Source: Notolepis coatsorum
Lineage: Eukaryota; Chordata; Actinopteri; Aulopiformes; Paralepididae
NCBI GenBank assembly: GCA_963971535.1
Contig: OZ020589.1
Coordinates: 84,882,964-84,946,963, forward strand
Direction: 5' to 3'
DNA: 64,000 nt
In this document: in pieces, positions 21,085 to 34,025 of the stretch
Position numbering within the stretch: position 1 is the first letter of the stretch
How the letters are laid out: each line of letters begins with the position of its first letter
Translations under genes and position numbers: made by a program
Notes under the pieces: model-generated
Database searches by the model: none
What the model was told of the DNA's origin: nothing
The model's input: the letters and a program-made list of their open reading frames with translations, nothing else

Positions 21085-23575
21085 TATATACTTATTATCT
21101 ATATTCTCAGATTTTCCAAACAACACTCGTGCCAGAGCGTTCGCGCCCCATACATGTGAAAGGTATCAAAACGACCGGCTTGCTCCAACTCGATGTGCTA
21201 TTCGAACTCGTAAAGTTTCACCGCACCGTCTGGCTACGAATCGACTTTAAACGGTAAAATTTCGGAAATACAGTGCAATTTAGAGTTTCAAACACTTTGC
21301 AACACGTAAGCGTTCGCGCACCATACACGTGAAAGGTATCAAAACGAGCGGCTTGCCTATGGCAACTGCGGTCTTCGAACTCGTAAAAGTTTCACCGCAC
21401 CGTCTGGCTACGAATCGACTTTAAACGGTAAAATTTCGGTCCCATTGGGAATGCATTGAATTTTAGAGTGTAGCAGCTGAAATAATCTTTTTCCCCCTAC
21501 CTTGGGTGAATTGCGAGTGTGATCTCAATTTTGGACGTAGAAATAAAACAAACACATCAAAACGATGACACGGCTGTCATCCCGCTCACAAAAGAAAAAT
21601 AAATGGAATTGGACATTTCTATCTCAACTGACGACCATTTGTTTGAAGGTTCTCCTCCCCATTGACCGCCATGCAATCGCCCTCTAGAAATAAATTTTTT
21701 TTTAGCCTTCTGTTCCGATCGCCGAAGGAGTGCCACAATATCGCACGAATGCCACAATCTCGCGCACAACCCTTCGCCTACTCGTTGTAGTGCTCTTGTG
21801 CGAGTCACAACGCTTCATCTCTTATAGTTTTCTTTTAATCAACGTGACAATGCAGTCATGTAAAGAAATGTCAGAATATGCAAGTCATTGTGCTCATGGC
21901 TGATTGGTTCAGGCTTAACAGCTGTGAGGCTCAGGGCTCATGGCTGAGCTGACCTGCCAATGACATCATCCACTTAACCCATCATTGGCCATCACTGTGT
22001 TGCACTACTGAATTGCTGGACAGCGCCCTCTGTCTTGTGGGTTGTGTCATTGTACTCAGTAGGAATAGTGTGTAATAGTGTAATAGTGTAATAGTGTGTA
22101 ATAGTGTAATAGTGTGTAATAGTGTAATAGTGTAATAGTGTAATAGTGTGTAATAGTGTAATAGTGTAATAGTGTGTAATAGTGTAATAGTGTGTAATAG
22201 TGTAATAGTGTAATAGTGTGTAATAGTGTAATAGTGTAATAGTGTGTAATAGTGTAATAGTGTGTAATAGTGTGTAATAGTGTAATAGTGTGTAATAGTG
22301 TAATAGTGTGTAATAGTGTAATAGTGTGTAATAGTGTGTAATAGTGTAATAGTGTAATAGTGTGTAATAGTGTAATAGTGTAATAGTGTGCAATAGTGTA
22401 ATAGTGTAATAGTGTGTAATAGTGTAATAGTGTAATAGTGTGTAATAGTGTAATAGTGTAATAGTGTGTAATAGTGTAATAGTGTAATAGTGTGTAATAG
22501 TGTAATAGTGTGTAATAGTGTAATAGTGTAATAGTGCAATAGTGTGTAATAGTGTAATAGTGTGTAATAGTGTAATAGTGTTATAGTGTGTAATAGTGTA
22601 ATAGTGTAATAGTGTGTAATAGTGTAATAGTGTGTAATAGTGTAATAGTGTAATAGTGTGTAATAGTGTAATAGTGTGTAATAGTGTAATAGTGTGTAAT
22701 AGTGTGTAATAGTGTAATAGTGTGTAATAGTGTAATAGTGTGTAATAGTGTAATAGTGTAATAGTGTAATAGTGTGTAATAGTGTAATAGTGTGTAATAG
22801 TGTGTAATAGTGTAATAGTGTAATAGTGTGTAATAGTGTAATAGTGTAATAGTGTAATAGTGTGTAATAGTGTAATAGTGTGTAATAGTGTGTAATAGTG
22901 TAATAGTGTAATAGTGTGTAATAGTGTAATAGTGTAATAGTGTGTAATAGTGTGTAATAGTGTAATAGTGTGTAATAGTGTAATAGTGTGTAATAGTGTG
23001 TAATAGTGTAATAGTGTGTAATAGTGTGTAATAGTGTAATAGTGTAATAATGTGTAATAGTGTGTAATAATGTAATAGTGTGTAATAGTGTAATAGTGTG
23101 TAATAGTGTAATAGTGTAATAGTGTGTAATAGTGTGTAATAGTGTAATAGTGTGTAATAGTGTAATAGTGTGTAATAGTGTAATAGTGTGTAATAGTGTG
23201 TAATAGTGTAATAGTGTGTAGTAATAGTGTAATAGTGTGTAATAGTGTGTAATAGTGTAATATTGTGTAATAGTGTGTAATAGTGTGTAATAGTGTAATA
23301 GTGTGTAATAGTGTGTAATAGTGTGTAATAGTGTGTAATAGTGTAATATTGTGTAATAGTGTAATAGTGTTGCGGGTTGTGTCATTGCACTCAGTAGGGA
23401 TATCCTCTTTGATTGGTCTATGTTGACCACTCCCCCGATCCTTAGGCCGCGCCCCCTTTTTGTATCCTTTGAACCGTTTGTCATAGAGACTCGCGAGAGA
23501 CCCTCTCCCCCGTTGGCCGGCGGTGCACAGGCGTCACCCACACTTTCACAATTTCCCCCGCGCGGAATTGTCTAG
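21085..23575 (+). repeat. Satellite unit U3, divergent 5' end, no E block
   Basis: It begins TATATACTTATTATCTATAT in place of the hairpin module. It has two C blocks, the first divergent (CCGGCTTGCTCCAACTCGAT). The D block is shortened: parts of the segment around 21680-21920 differ from or are missing relative to other units. The 8/10-bp array (22064-23370) starts directly after CTCAGTAGG, with no E block. U15 (59750-62208) has the same peculiar start and the same losses. Confidence 0.92.
22064..23370 (+). repeat. 8/10-bp array of U3 (1.3 kb)
   Basis: GTGTAATA/GTGTGTAATA mixture. The GTGCAATA...GTGTTATA landmark lies at about 22533-22586, some 790 bp from the right end. A GTGTGTAGTAATA variant occurs near 23217. 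Both details recur in U15. Confidence 0.97.
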
Positions 23576-26271
23576 TTAGTGTGGGTGACCTGGCGAAGCC
23601 AGGTTGCCACCCACACTATACATATCCATACTCTTTTTATTATTATTCTTTATTCTTTATTCCACCGATTTTGCAAACACTTTGCAACACGTAAGCGTTC
23701 GCGCCCCATACACGTGAAAGGTATCAAAACGAGCGGCTTGCCTATGGCAACACCGGTCTCCGATCTCGTAAAGTTTCACCGCAGCGTCTGGCTACGAATC
23801 GACTTTAAACGGTAAAATATCGGTCCCATTGGGAATGCATTGCATTTTAGAGTGTAGCAGCTGAAATAATCTTTTTCCCCCTACCTTGGGTGAATTGCGA
23901 GTGTGATCTCAATTTTAGACGTAGAAATAAAACAAACACAACAAAACGATGACACGGCTGTCAACCCGCTCACAAAAGAAAAATAAATGGAATTGGACAT
24001 TTCTATCTCAACTGACGACCATTTGTTTGAAGGTTCTCCTCCCCATTGACCGCCATGCAATCGCACTCTAGAAATCACATTTTTCACACTATTTTTTAGC
24101 CTTCTGTTCCGATCGCCGAAGGAGTGCCACAATATCGCACGAATGTCACAATATCGCGCACAACCCTTCGCCTACTCGTTGTAGTGCTCATGTGCGCGTC
24201 ACAACGCTTCATCTCTTATAGTTTTCTTTTAATCAATGTGACAATGCAGTCATGCATCTGCCTCCATAGAAATGCATTAGATAGAAAATATGCAAGTCAT
24301 AGTGATTGCTTCACCTGTGTGGCTCATGGCTCACTCATGATTGGTTCAGCTGTGTGGCTCGTGGCTGAGCTGCCAATGACATCATCCACTTAACCCATCA
24401 TTGGCCATCACTGTGTTGCACTACTGAATTGCTGACAGCGCCCTCTGTCTTGTGGGTTGTGTCATTGTACTCAGTAGGGATATCCTCTTTCATTTTTCAT
24501 TGGTCCATGTTGACCCCCTTTCATTGGTCGATGTTGACCACTCCCCCGATCCTTAGACCACGCCCCCTTAGGCCACACCCCCTCAGTGTATCTCTTGAAC
24601 TAGTGTGTAATAGTGTCTAATAGTGTAATAGTGTGTAATAGTGTAATAGTGTAATAGTGTGTAATAGTGTAATAGTGTGTAATAGTGTAATAGTGTAATA
24701 GTGTGTAATAGTGTAATAGTGTGTAATAGTGTAATAGTGTAATAGTGTGTAATAGTGTAATAGTGTGTAATAGTGTAATAGTGTGTAATAGTGTAATAGT
24801 GTGTAATAGTGTAATAGTGTGTAATAGTGTAATAGTGTAATAGTGTGTAATAGTGTAATAGTGTAATAGTGTGTAATAGTGTAATAGTGTGTAATAGTGT
24901 AATAGTGTAATAGTGTGTAATAGTGTAATAGTGTGTAATAGTGTAATGGTGTAATAGTGTGTAATAGTGTGTAATAGTGTAATAGTGTAATAGTGTGTAA
25001 TAGTGTAATAGTGTGTAATAGTGTAATAGTGTAATAGTGTAATAGTGTGTAATAGTGTAATAGTGTAATAGTGTGTAATAGTGTAATAGTGTGTAATAGT
25101 GTAATAGTGTAATAGTGTGTAATAGTGTAATAGTGTAATAGTGTGTAATAGTGTAATAGTGTAATAGTGTGTAATAGTGTAATAGTGTGTAATAGTGTGT
25201 AATAGTGTAATAGTGTGTAATAGTGTAATAGTGTAATAGTGTGTAATAGTGTAATAGTGTAATAGTGTGTAATAGTGTAATAGTGTAATAGTGTGTAATA
25301 GTGTAATAGTGTGTAATAGTGTAATAGTGTAATAGTGTGTAATAGTGTAATAGTGTGTAATAGTGTAATAGTGTGTAATAGTGTGTAATAGTGTAATAGT
25401 GTGTAATAGTGTAATAGTGTAATAGTGTGCAATAGTGTAATAGTGTAATAGTGTGTAATAGTGTAATAGTGTAATAGTGTGTAATAGTGTAATAGTGTAA
25501 TAGTGTGTAATAGTGTAATAGTGTAATAGTGTGTAATAGTGTAATAGTGTGTAATAGTGTAATAGTGCAATAGTGTGTAATAGTGTAATAGTGTGTAATA
25601 GTGTAATAGTGTTATAGTGTGTAATAGTGTAATAGTGTAATAGTGTGTAATAGTGTAATAGTGTAATAGTGTGTAATAGTGTAATAGTGTGTAATAGTGT
25701 GTAATAGTGTAATAGTGTGTAATAGTGTAATAGTGTGTAATAGTGTGTAATAGTGTAATAGTGTGTAATAGTGTGTAATAGTGTAATAGTGTAATAATGT
25801 GTAATAGTGTGTAATAGTGTAATAGTGTGTAATAGTGTAATAGTGTGTAATAGTGTAATAGTGTAATAGTGTGTAATAGTGTGTAATAGTGTAATAGTGT
25901 GTAATAGTGTAATAGTGTGTAATAGTGTAATAGTGTGTAATAGTGTGTAATAGTGTAATAGTGTGTAATAATGTGTAATAGTGTAATAGTGTGTAATAGT
26001 GTAATAGTGTGTAATAGTGTGTAATAGTGTGTAATAGTGTAATATTGTGTAATAGTGTAATAGTGTTGCGGGTTGTGTCATTGCACTCAGTAGGGATATC
26101 CTCGTTGATTGGTCTATGTTGACCACTCCCCCGATCCTTAGGCCGCGCCCCCTTTTTGTATCCTTTGAACCGTTTGTCATAGAGACTCGCGAGAGACCCT
26201 CTCCCCCGTTGGCCGGCGGTGCACAGGCGTCACCCACACTTTCACAATTTCCCCCGCGCGGAATTGTCTAG
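23576..26271 (+). repeat. Satellite unit U4 (subfamily B, single C block)
   Basis: One hairpin module, one C block, D block with subfamily-B markers (GTCAACCCGC, CGCACTCTAG, CGAATGTCAC), a truncated E block (24494-24600, broken off at CTCTTGAAC), the array (24601-26066) and a G block. Confidence 0.92.
24601..26066 (+). repeat. 8/10-bp array of U4 (1.5 kb)
   Basis: GTGTAATA/GTGTGTAATA string with the GTGCAATA...GTGTTATA landmark at about 25565-25618. It is joined directly to the truncated E block. Confidence 0.97.
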
Positions 26272-29200
26272 TTATTCTTTATTCTTTATTCCACCGATTT
26301 TGCAAACACTTTGCAACACGTAAGCGTTCGCGCCCCATACACGTGAAAGGTATCAAAACGAGCGGCTTGCCTATGGCAACACCGGTCTCCGAACTCGTAA
26401 AGTTTCACCGCACCGTCTGGCTACGAATCGACTTTAAACGGTAAAATTTCGGTCCCATTGGGAATGCATTGCATTTTAGAGTGTAGCAGCTGAAATAATC
26501 TTTTTCCCCCTACCTTGGGTGAATTGCGAGTGTGATCTCAATTTTGGACGTAGAAATAAAACAAACACATCAAAACGATGACACGGCTGTCAACCCGCTC
26601 ACAAAAGAAAAATAAATGGAATTGGACATTTCTATCTCAACTGACGACCATTTGTTTGAAGGTTCTCCTCCCCATTGACCGCCATGCAATCGCACTCTAG
26701 AAATCACATTTTTCACACTATTTTTTAGCCTTCTGTTCCGATCGCCGAAGGAGTGCCACAATATCGCACGAATGTCACAATATCGCGCACAACCCTTCGC
26801 CTACTCGTTGTAGTGCTCATGTGCGCGTCACAACGCTTCATCTCTTATAGTTTTCTTTTAATCAATGTGACAATGCAGTCATGCATCTGCCTCCATAGAA
26901 ATGCATTGGATAGAAAATATGCAAGTCATAGTGATTGCTTCACCTGTGTGGCTCATGGCTCACTCATGATTGGTTCAGCTGTGTGGCTCGTGGCTGAGCT
27001 GCCAATGACATCATCCACTTAACCCATCATTGGCCATCACTGTGTTGCAGTACTGAATTGCTGACAGCGCCCTCTGTCTTGTGGGTTGTGTCATTGTACT
27101 CAGTAGGGATATCCTCTTTCATTCGTCCATGTTGACCCCCTTTCATTGGTCGATGTTGACCACTCCCCCGATCCTTAGACCACGCCCCCTTAGGCCACAC
27201 CCCCTCAGTGTATCTCTTGAACCGTTTGTCGTAGAGACTTGCGGATTGTGCCATTGGTCGATGTTGACCACCTTTCATTGGTCGATGTTGACCACTCCCC
27301 CGATCCTTAGACCACGCCCCCTTAGGCCACACCCCCTCAGTGTATCTCTTGAACCGTTTGTCGTAGAGACTTGCGGATTGTGCCATTGTACTCGGTGTAA
27401 TAGTGTAATAGTGTGTAATAGTGTAATAGTGTGTAATAGTGTAATAGTGTAATAGTGTGTAATAGTGTAATAGTGTGTAATAGTGTAATAGTGTAATAGT
27501 GTGTAATAGTGTAATAGTGTAATAGTGTGTAATAGTGTAATATTGTGTAATAGTGTAATAGTGTATAATAGTGTAATAGTGTGTAATAGTGTAATAGTGT
27601 GTAATAGTGTAATAGTGTGTAATAGTGTGTAATAGTGTAATAGTGTAATAGTGTGTAATAGTGTAATAGTGTCTAATAGTGTAATAGTGTGTAATGGTGT
27701 AATAGTGTAATAGTGTGTAATAGTGTAATAGTGTAATAGTGTGTAATAGTGTAATAGTGTGTAATAGTGTAATAGTGTGTAATAGTGTAAGTGTAATAGT
27801 GTGTAATAGTGTAATAGTGTGTAATAGTGTAATAGTGTGTAATAGTGTAAAAGTGTGTAATAGTGTAATAGTGTAATAGTGTAATAGTGTGTAATAGTGT
27901 AATAGTGTAATAGTGTAATAGTGTGTAATAGTGTAATAGTGTAATAGTGTGTAATAGTGTAATAGTGTAATAGTGTGTAATAGTGTAATAGTGTGTAATA
28001 GTGTGTAATAGTGTAATAGTGTGTAATAGTGTAATAGTGTAATAGTGTGTAATAGTGTAATAGTGTAATAGTGCAATAGTGTAATAGTGTGTAATAGTGT
28101 AATAGTGTAATAGTGTGTAATAGTGTAATAGTGTGTAATAGTGTAATAGTGTAATAGTGTGTAATAGTGTAATAGTGTGTAATAGTGTAATAGTGTGTAA
28201 TAGTGTAATAGTGTGTAATAGTGTAATAGTGTGTAATAGTGTAATAGTGTGTAATAGTGTAATAGTGTGTAATAGTGTAATAGTGTAATAGTGTGTAATA
28301 GTGTAATAGTGTAATAGTGTGTAATAGTGTAATAGTGTGTAATAGTGTAATAGTGTGTAATAGTGTAATAGTGTAATAGTGTAATAGTGTAATAGTGCAA
28401 TAGTGCAATAGTGTAATAGTGTAATAGTGTAATAGTGTGTAATAGTGTAATAGTGTGTAATAGTGTGTAATAGTGTAATAGTGTGTAATAGTGTAATAGT
28501 GTGTAATAGTGTGTAATAGTGTGTAATAGTGTGTAATAGTGTGTAATAGTGTAATAGAGTGTAATAGTGTGTAATAGTGTGTAATAGTGTGTAATAGTGT
28601 AAGTGTGTAATAGTGTAATAGTGTAATAGTGTGTAATAGTGTAATAGTGTGTAATAGTGTAATAGTGCAATAGTGTAATAGTGTGTAATAGTGTGTAATA
28701 GTGTAATAGTGTGTAATAGTGTAATAGTGTGTAATAGTGTAATAGTGTAATAGTGTGTAATAGTGTAATAGTGTGTAATAGTGTGTAATAGTGTAATAGT
28801 GCAATAGTGTAATAGTGTGTAATAGTGTAATAGTGTAATAGTGTGTAATAGTGTAATAGTGTGTAATAGTGTAATAGTGTGTAATAGTGTGTAATAGTGT
28901 AATAGTGTGTAATAGTGTGTAATAGTGTAATAGTGTGTAATAGTGTAATAGTGTGTAATAGTGTAATAGTGTGTAATAGTGTGTAATAGTGTAATAGTGT
29001 GTAATAGTGTAATAGTGTGTAATAGTGTAATAGTGTAATAGTGTGTAATAGTGTGTAATAGTGTAATAGTGTGTAATAGTGTAATAGTGTGTAATAGTGT
29101 AATAGTGTGTAATAGTGTAATAGTGTGTAATAGTGTAATAGTGTGTAATAGTGTAATAGTGTAATAGTGTGTAATAGTGTAATAGTGTAATAGTGTGTAA

Positions 29201-32019
29201 TAGTGTAATAGTGTGTAATAGTGTAATAGTGTAATAGTGTGTAATAGTGTGTAATAGTGTAATAGTGTGTAATAGTGTAATAGTGTAATAGTGTGTAATA
29301 GTGTAATAGTGTGTAATAGTGTAATAGTGCAATAGTGTAATAGTGTGTAATAGTGTAATAGTGTAATAGTGTGTAATAGTGTGTAATAGTGTAATAGTGT
29401 AATAGTGTGTAATAGTGTAATAGTGTGTAATAGTGTAATAGTGTGTAATAGTGTAATAGTGTGTAATAGTGTAATAGTGTGTAATAGTGTAATAGTGTGT
29501 AATAGTGTAATAGTGTAATAGTGTGTAATAGTGTAATAGTGTAATAGTGTGTAATAGTGTGTAATAGTGTAATAGTGTGTAATAGTGTAATAGTGTGTAA
29601 TAGTGTAATAGTGTAATAGTGTGTAATAGTGTAATAGTGTAATAGTGCAATAGTGCAATAGTGTAATAGTGTAATAGTGTAATAGTGTGTAATAGTGTGT
29701 AATAGTGTAATAGTGTGTAATAGTGTAATAGTGTAATAGTGTGTAATAGTGTAATAGTGTGTAATAGTGTAATAGTGTGTAATAGTGTGTAATAGTGTAA
29801 TAGTGTGTAATAGTGTAATAGTGTGTAATAGTGTAATAGTGTGTAATAGTGTAATAGTGTAATAGTGTGTAATAGTGTAATAGTGTGTAATAGTGTAATA
29901 GTGTAATAGTGTAATAGTGTGTAATAGTGTGTAATAGTGTAAGTGTGTAATAGTGTAATAGTGTGTAATAGTGTAATAGTGTGTAATAGTGTAATAGTGC
30001 AATAGTGTAATAGTGTGTAATAGTGTGTAATAGTGTAATAGTGTGTAATAGTGTAATAGTGTGTAATAGTGTAATAGTGTAATAGTGTGTAATAGTGTAA
30101 TAGTGTGTAATAGTGTAATAGTGTGTAATAGTGTAATAGTGTGTAATAGTGTAATAGTGTGTAATAGTGTAATAGTGTAATAGTGTAATAGTGTGTAATA
30201 GTGTAATAGTGTGTAATAGTGTAATAGTGTAATAGTGTAATAGTGTGTAATAGTGTGTAATAGTGTGTAATAGTGTAATAGTGTGTAATAGTGTAATAGT
30301 GTAATAGTGTGTAATAGTGTGTAATAGTGTAATAGTGTAATAGTGTGTAATAGTGTAATAGTGTGTAATAGTGTAATAGTGTAATAGTGTGTAATAGTGT
30401 AATAGTGTAATAGTGTGTAATAGTGTAATAGTGTAATAGTGTGTAATAGTGTAATAGTGTGTAATAGTGTAATAGTGTAATAGTGTGTAATAGTGTAATA
30501 GTGTGTAATAGTGTAATAGTGCAATAGTGTAATAGTGTGTAATAGTGTGTAATAGTGTAATAGTGTGTAATAGTGTAATAGTGTGTAATAGTGTAATAGT
30601 GTGTAATAGTGTAATAGTGTAATAGTGTGTAATAGTGTAATAGTGTGTAATAGTGTAATAGTGTGTAATAGTGTAATAGTGTAATAGTGTGTAATAGTGT
30701 AATAGTGTGTAATAGTGTAATAGTGTGTAATAGTGTAATAGTGTAATAGTGTAATAGTGTGTAATAGTGTAATAGTGTGTAATAGTGTAATAGTGTGTAA
30801 TAGTGTAATAGTGTAATAGTGTGTAATAGTGTAATCGTGTAATAGTGTGTAATAGTGTAATAGTGTAATAGTGTGTAATAGTGTAATAGTGTGTAATAGT
30901 GTAATAGTGTGTAATAGTGTAATAGTGTAATAGTGTGTAATAGTGTAATAGTGTAATAGTGTAATAGTGTGTAATAGTGTAATAGTGTAATAGTGTGTAA
31001 TAGTGTAATAGTGTGTAATAGTGTGTAATAGTGTGTAATAGTGTAATAGTGTGTAATAGTGTGTAATAGTGTGTAATAGTGTGTAATAGTGTGTAATAGT
31101 GTAATAGTGTAATAGTGTGTAATAGTGTGTAATAGTGTAATAGTGTGTAATAGTGTAATAGTGTAAGTGTGTAATAGTGTAATAGTGTGTAATAGTGTAA
31201 TAGTGTGTAATAGTGTAATAGTGTGTAATAGTGTAATAGTGTGTAATAGTGTAATAGTGTAATAGTGTAATAGTGTGTAATAGTGTAATAGTGTAATAGT
31301 GTGTAATAGTGTAATAGTGTAATAGTGTGTAATAGTGTGTAATAGTGTAATAGTGTGTAATAGTGTAATAGTGTGTAATAGTGTAATAGTGTAATAGTGT
31401 GTAATAGTGTGTAATAGTGTAATAGTGTAATAGTGTGTAATAGTGTAATAGTGTGTAATAGTGTAATAGTGTAATAGTGTGTAATAGTGTAATAGTGTGT
31501 AATAGTGTGTAATAGTGTAATAGTGTAATAGTGTGTAATAGTGTAATAGTGTGTAATAGTGTAATAGTGTGTAATAGTGTAATAGTGTGTAATAGTGTAA
31601 TAGTGTAATAGTGCAATAGTGTGTAATAGTGTAATAGTGTTATAGTGTTATAGTGTGTAATAGTGTAATAGTGTGTAATAGTGTGTAATAGTGTGTAATA
31701 GTGTAATAGTGTGTAATAGTGTAATAGTGTGTAATAGTGTAATAGTGTGTAATAGTGTGTAATAGTGTGTAATAGTGTGTAATAGTGTAATATTGTGTAA
31801 TAGTGTAATAGTGTTGCGGGTTGTGTCATTGCACTCAGTAGGGATATCCTCTTTGATTGGTCTATGTTGACCACTCCCCCGATCCTTAGGCCGCGCCCCC
31901 TTTTTGTATCCTTTGAATCGTTTGTCATAGAGACTCGCGAGAGAGCCTCTCCCCCGTTGGCCGGCGGTGCACAGGCGTCACCCACACTTTCACAATTTCC
32001 CCCGCGCGGAATTGTCTAG
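26272..32019 (+). repeat. Satellite unit U5 (subfamily B), longest array
   Basis: No hairpin module: CTAG is followed at once by TTATTCTTTATTC. One C block, D block, E block 27116-27394 starting with the diagnostic TCATTCGTCCATG, array 27395-31815, and a G block with a few private changes (GTTTGAATCG, GAGAGAGCCTC). U16 shares the TCATTCGTCCATG marker. Confidence 0.92.
27395..31815 (+). repeat. 8/10-bp array of U5 (4.4 kb)
   Basis: The longest array in the window. It has private variants GTGTCTAATA (about 27671), GTGTAAAAGTG (about 27847), several GTGTAAGTG deletions (about 27788, 28601, 29939, 31163), GTGCAATA doublets (about 28394 and 29646), and two GTGTTATA next to each other near 31637. 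The 1652-codon - strand frame across it is a by-product of stop-free repeat units. Confidence 0.97.
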
Positions 32020-33327
32020 TTAGTGTGGGTGACCTGGCGAAGCCAGGTTGCCACCCACACTATACATATCCATACTCTTTTTATTTATTTATTCTTTATT
32101 CTTTATTCCACCGATTTTGCAAACACTTTGCAACACGTAAGCGTTCGCGCCCCATACACGTGAAAGGTATCAAAACGAGCGGCTTGCCTATGGCAACACC
32201 GGTCTCCGAACTCGTAAAGTTTCACCGCACCGTCTGGCTACGAATCGACTTTAAACGGTAAAATTTCGGTCCCATTGGGAATGCATTGCATTTTAGAGTG
32301 TAGCAGCTGAAATAATCTTTTTCCCCCTACCTTGGGTGAATTGCGAGTGTGATCTCAATTTTGGACATAGAAATAAAACAAACACATCAAAACGATGACA
32401 CGGCTGTCAACCCGCTCACAAAAGAAAAATAAATGGAATTGGACATTTCTATCTCAACTGACGACCATTTGTTTGAAGGTTCTCCTCCCCATTGACCGCC
32501 ATGCAATCGCACTCTAGAAATCACATTTTTCACACTATTTTTTAGCCTTCTGTTCCGATCGCCGAAGGAGTGCCACAATATCGCACGAATGTCACAATAT
32601 CGCGCACAACCCTTCGCCTACTCGTTGTAGTGCTCATGTGCGCGTCACAACGCTTCATCTCTTATAGTTTTCTTTTAATCAATGTGACAATGCAGTCATG
32701 CATCTGCCTCCATAGAAATGCATTGAATAGAAAATATGCAAGTCATAGTGATTGCTTCACCTGTGTGGCTCATGGCTCACTCATGATTGGTTCAGCTGTG
32801 TGGCTCGTGGCTGAGCTGCCAATGACATCATCCACTTAACCCATCATTGGCCATCACTGTGTTGCAGTACTGAATTGCTGACAGCGCCCTCTGTCTTGTG
32901 GGTTGTGTCATTGTACTCAGTAGGGATATCCTCTTTCATTTTTCATTGGTCCATGTTGACCCCCTTTCATTGGTCGATGTTGACCACTCCCCCGATCCTT
33001 AGACCACGCCCCCTTAGGCCACACCCCCTCAGTGTATCTCTTGAACCGTTTGTCGTAGAGACTTGCGGATTGTGCCATTGTACTCAGTAGGGATATCCTC
33101 TTTCATTTTTCATTGGTCCATGTTGACCCCCTTTCATTGGTCGATGTTGACCACTCCCCCGATCCTTAGACCACGCCCCCTTAGGCCACACCCCCTCAGT
33201 GTATCTCTTGAACCGTTTGTCGTAGAGACTTGCGGATTGTGCCATTGGTCGATGTTGACCACCTTTCATTGGTCGATGTTGACCACTCCCCCGATCCTTA
33301 GACCACGCCCCCTTAGGCCACACCCCC

Positions 33328-34024
33328 TTTAAAAAAACCGGAAAAATCCGAAAACTCGGAAAAATCCCAAAACTCGGAAAAATCTAAAATCCGAAAAAGT
33401 TCAAAAACTCGGAAAAATCCCAAAACCCAAAAACTCGGAAAAATCCGAAAAATCCGAAAACTCGGAAACATCAAAAATCCGAAAAAGTTCAAAAACTCGG
33501 AAAAGTCCGAAAACCCGAAAACTCGGAAAAATCCAAAAACTCGGAAAAATCTAAAATCCGAAAAAGTTCAAAAACTCGGAAAAATCCCAAAACCCAAAAA
33601 CTCGGAAAAATCCGAAAAATCCGAAAACTCGGAAACATCAAAAATCCGAAAAAGTTCAAAAACTCGGGAAAACCCGAAAACTCGGAAAAATCCAAAAACT
33701 CGGAAAATTCCGAAAACTCGGAAACATCAAAAATCCGAAAAAGTTCAAAAACTCGGAAAAATCCGAAAACTCGGAAACATCAAAAATCCGAAAAAGTTCA
33801 AAAACTCGGAAAAGTCCGAAAACCTGAAAACTCGGAAAAATCCAAAAACTCGGAAAAATTCGAAAACTCGGAAACATCAAAAATCCGAAAAAGTTCAAAA
33901 ATTCGGAAAAATTCGAAAACCCGAAAACCCGGAAAAATGCAAAAACTCGGAAAATTCCAAATACTCGGAAACATCAAAAATCCGAAAAAGTTCAAAAACT
34001 CGGAAAAGTCCGAAAACCGGAAAA
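33328..34024 (+). repeat. TCCGAAAA-type minisatellite of U6
   Basis: The same ~18-bp family and the same position as in U2, but with a different internal arrangement. Confidence 0.95.
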
Positions 34025-34025
34025 A

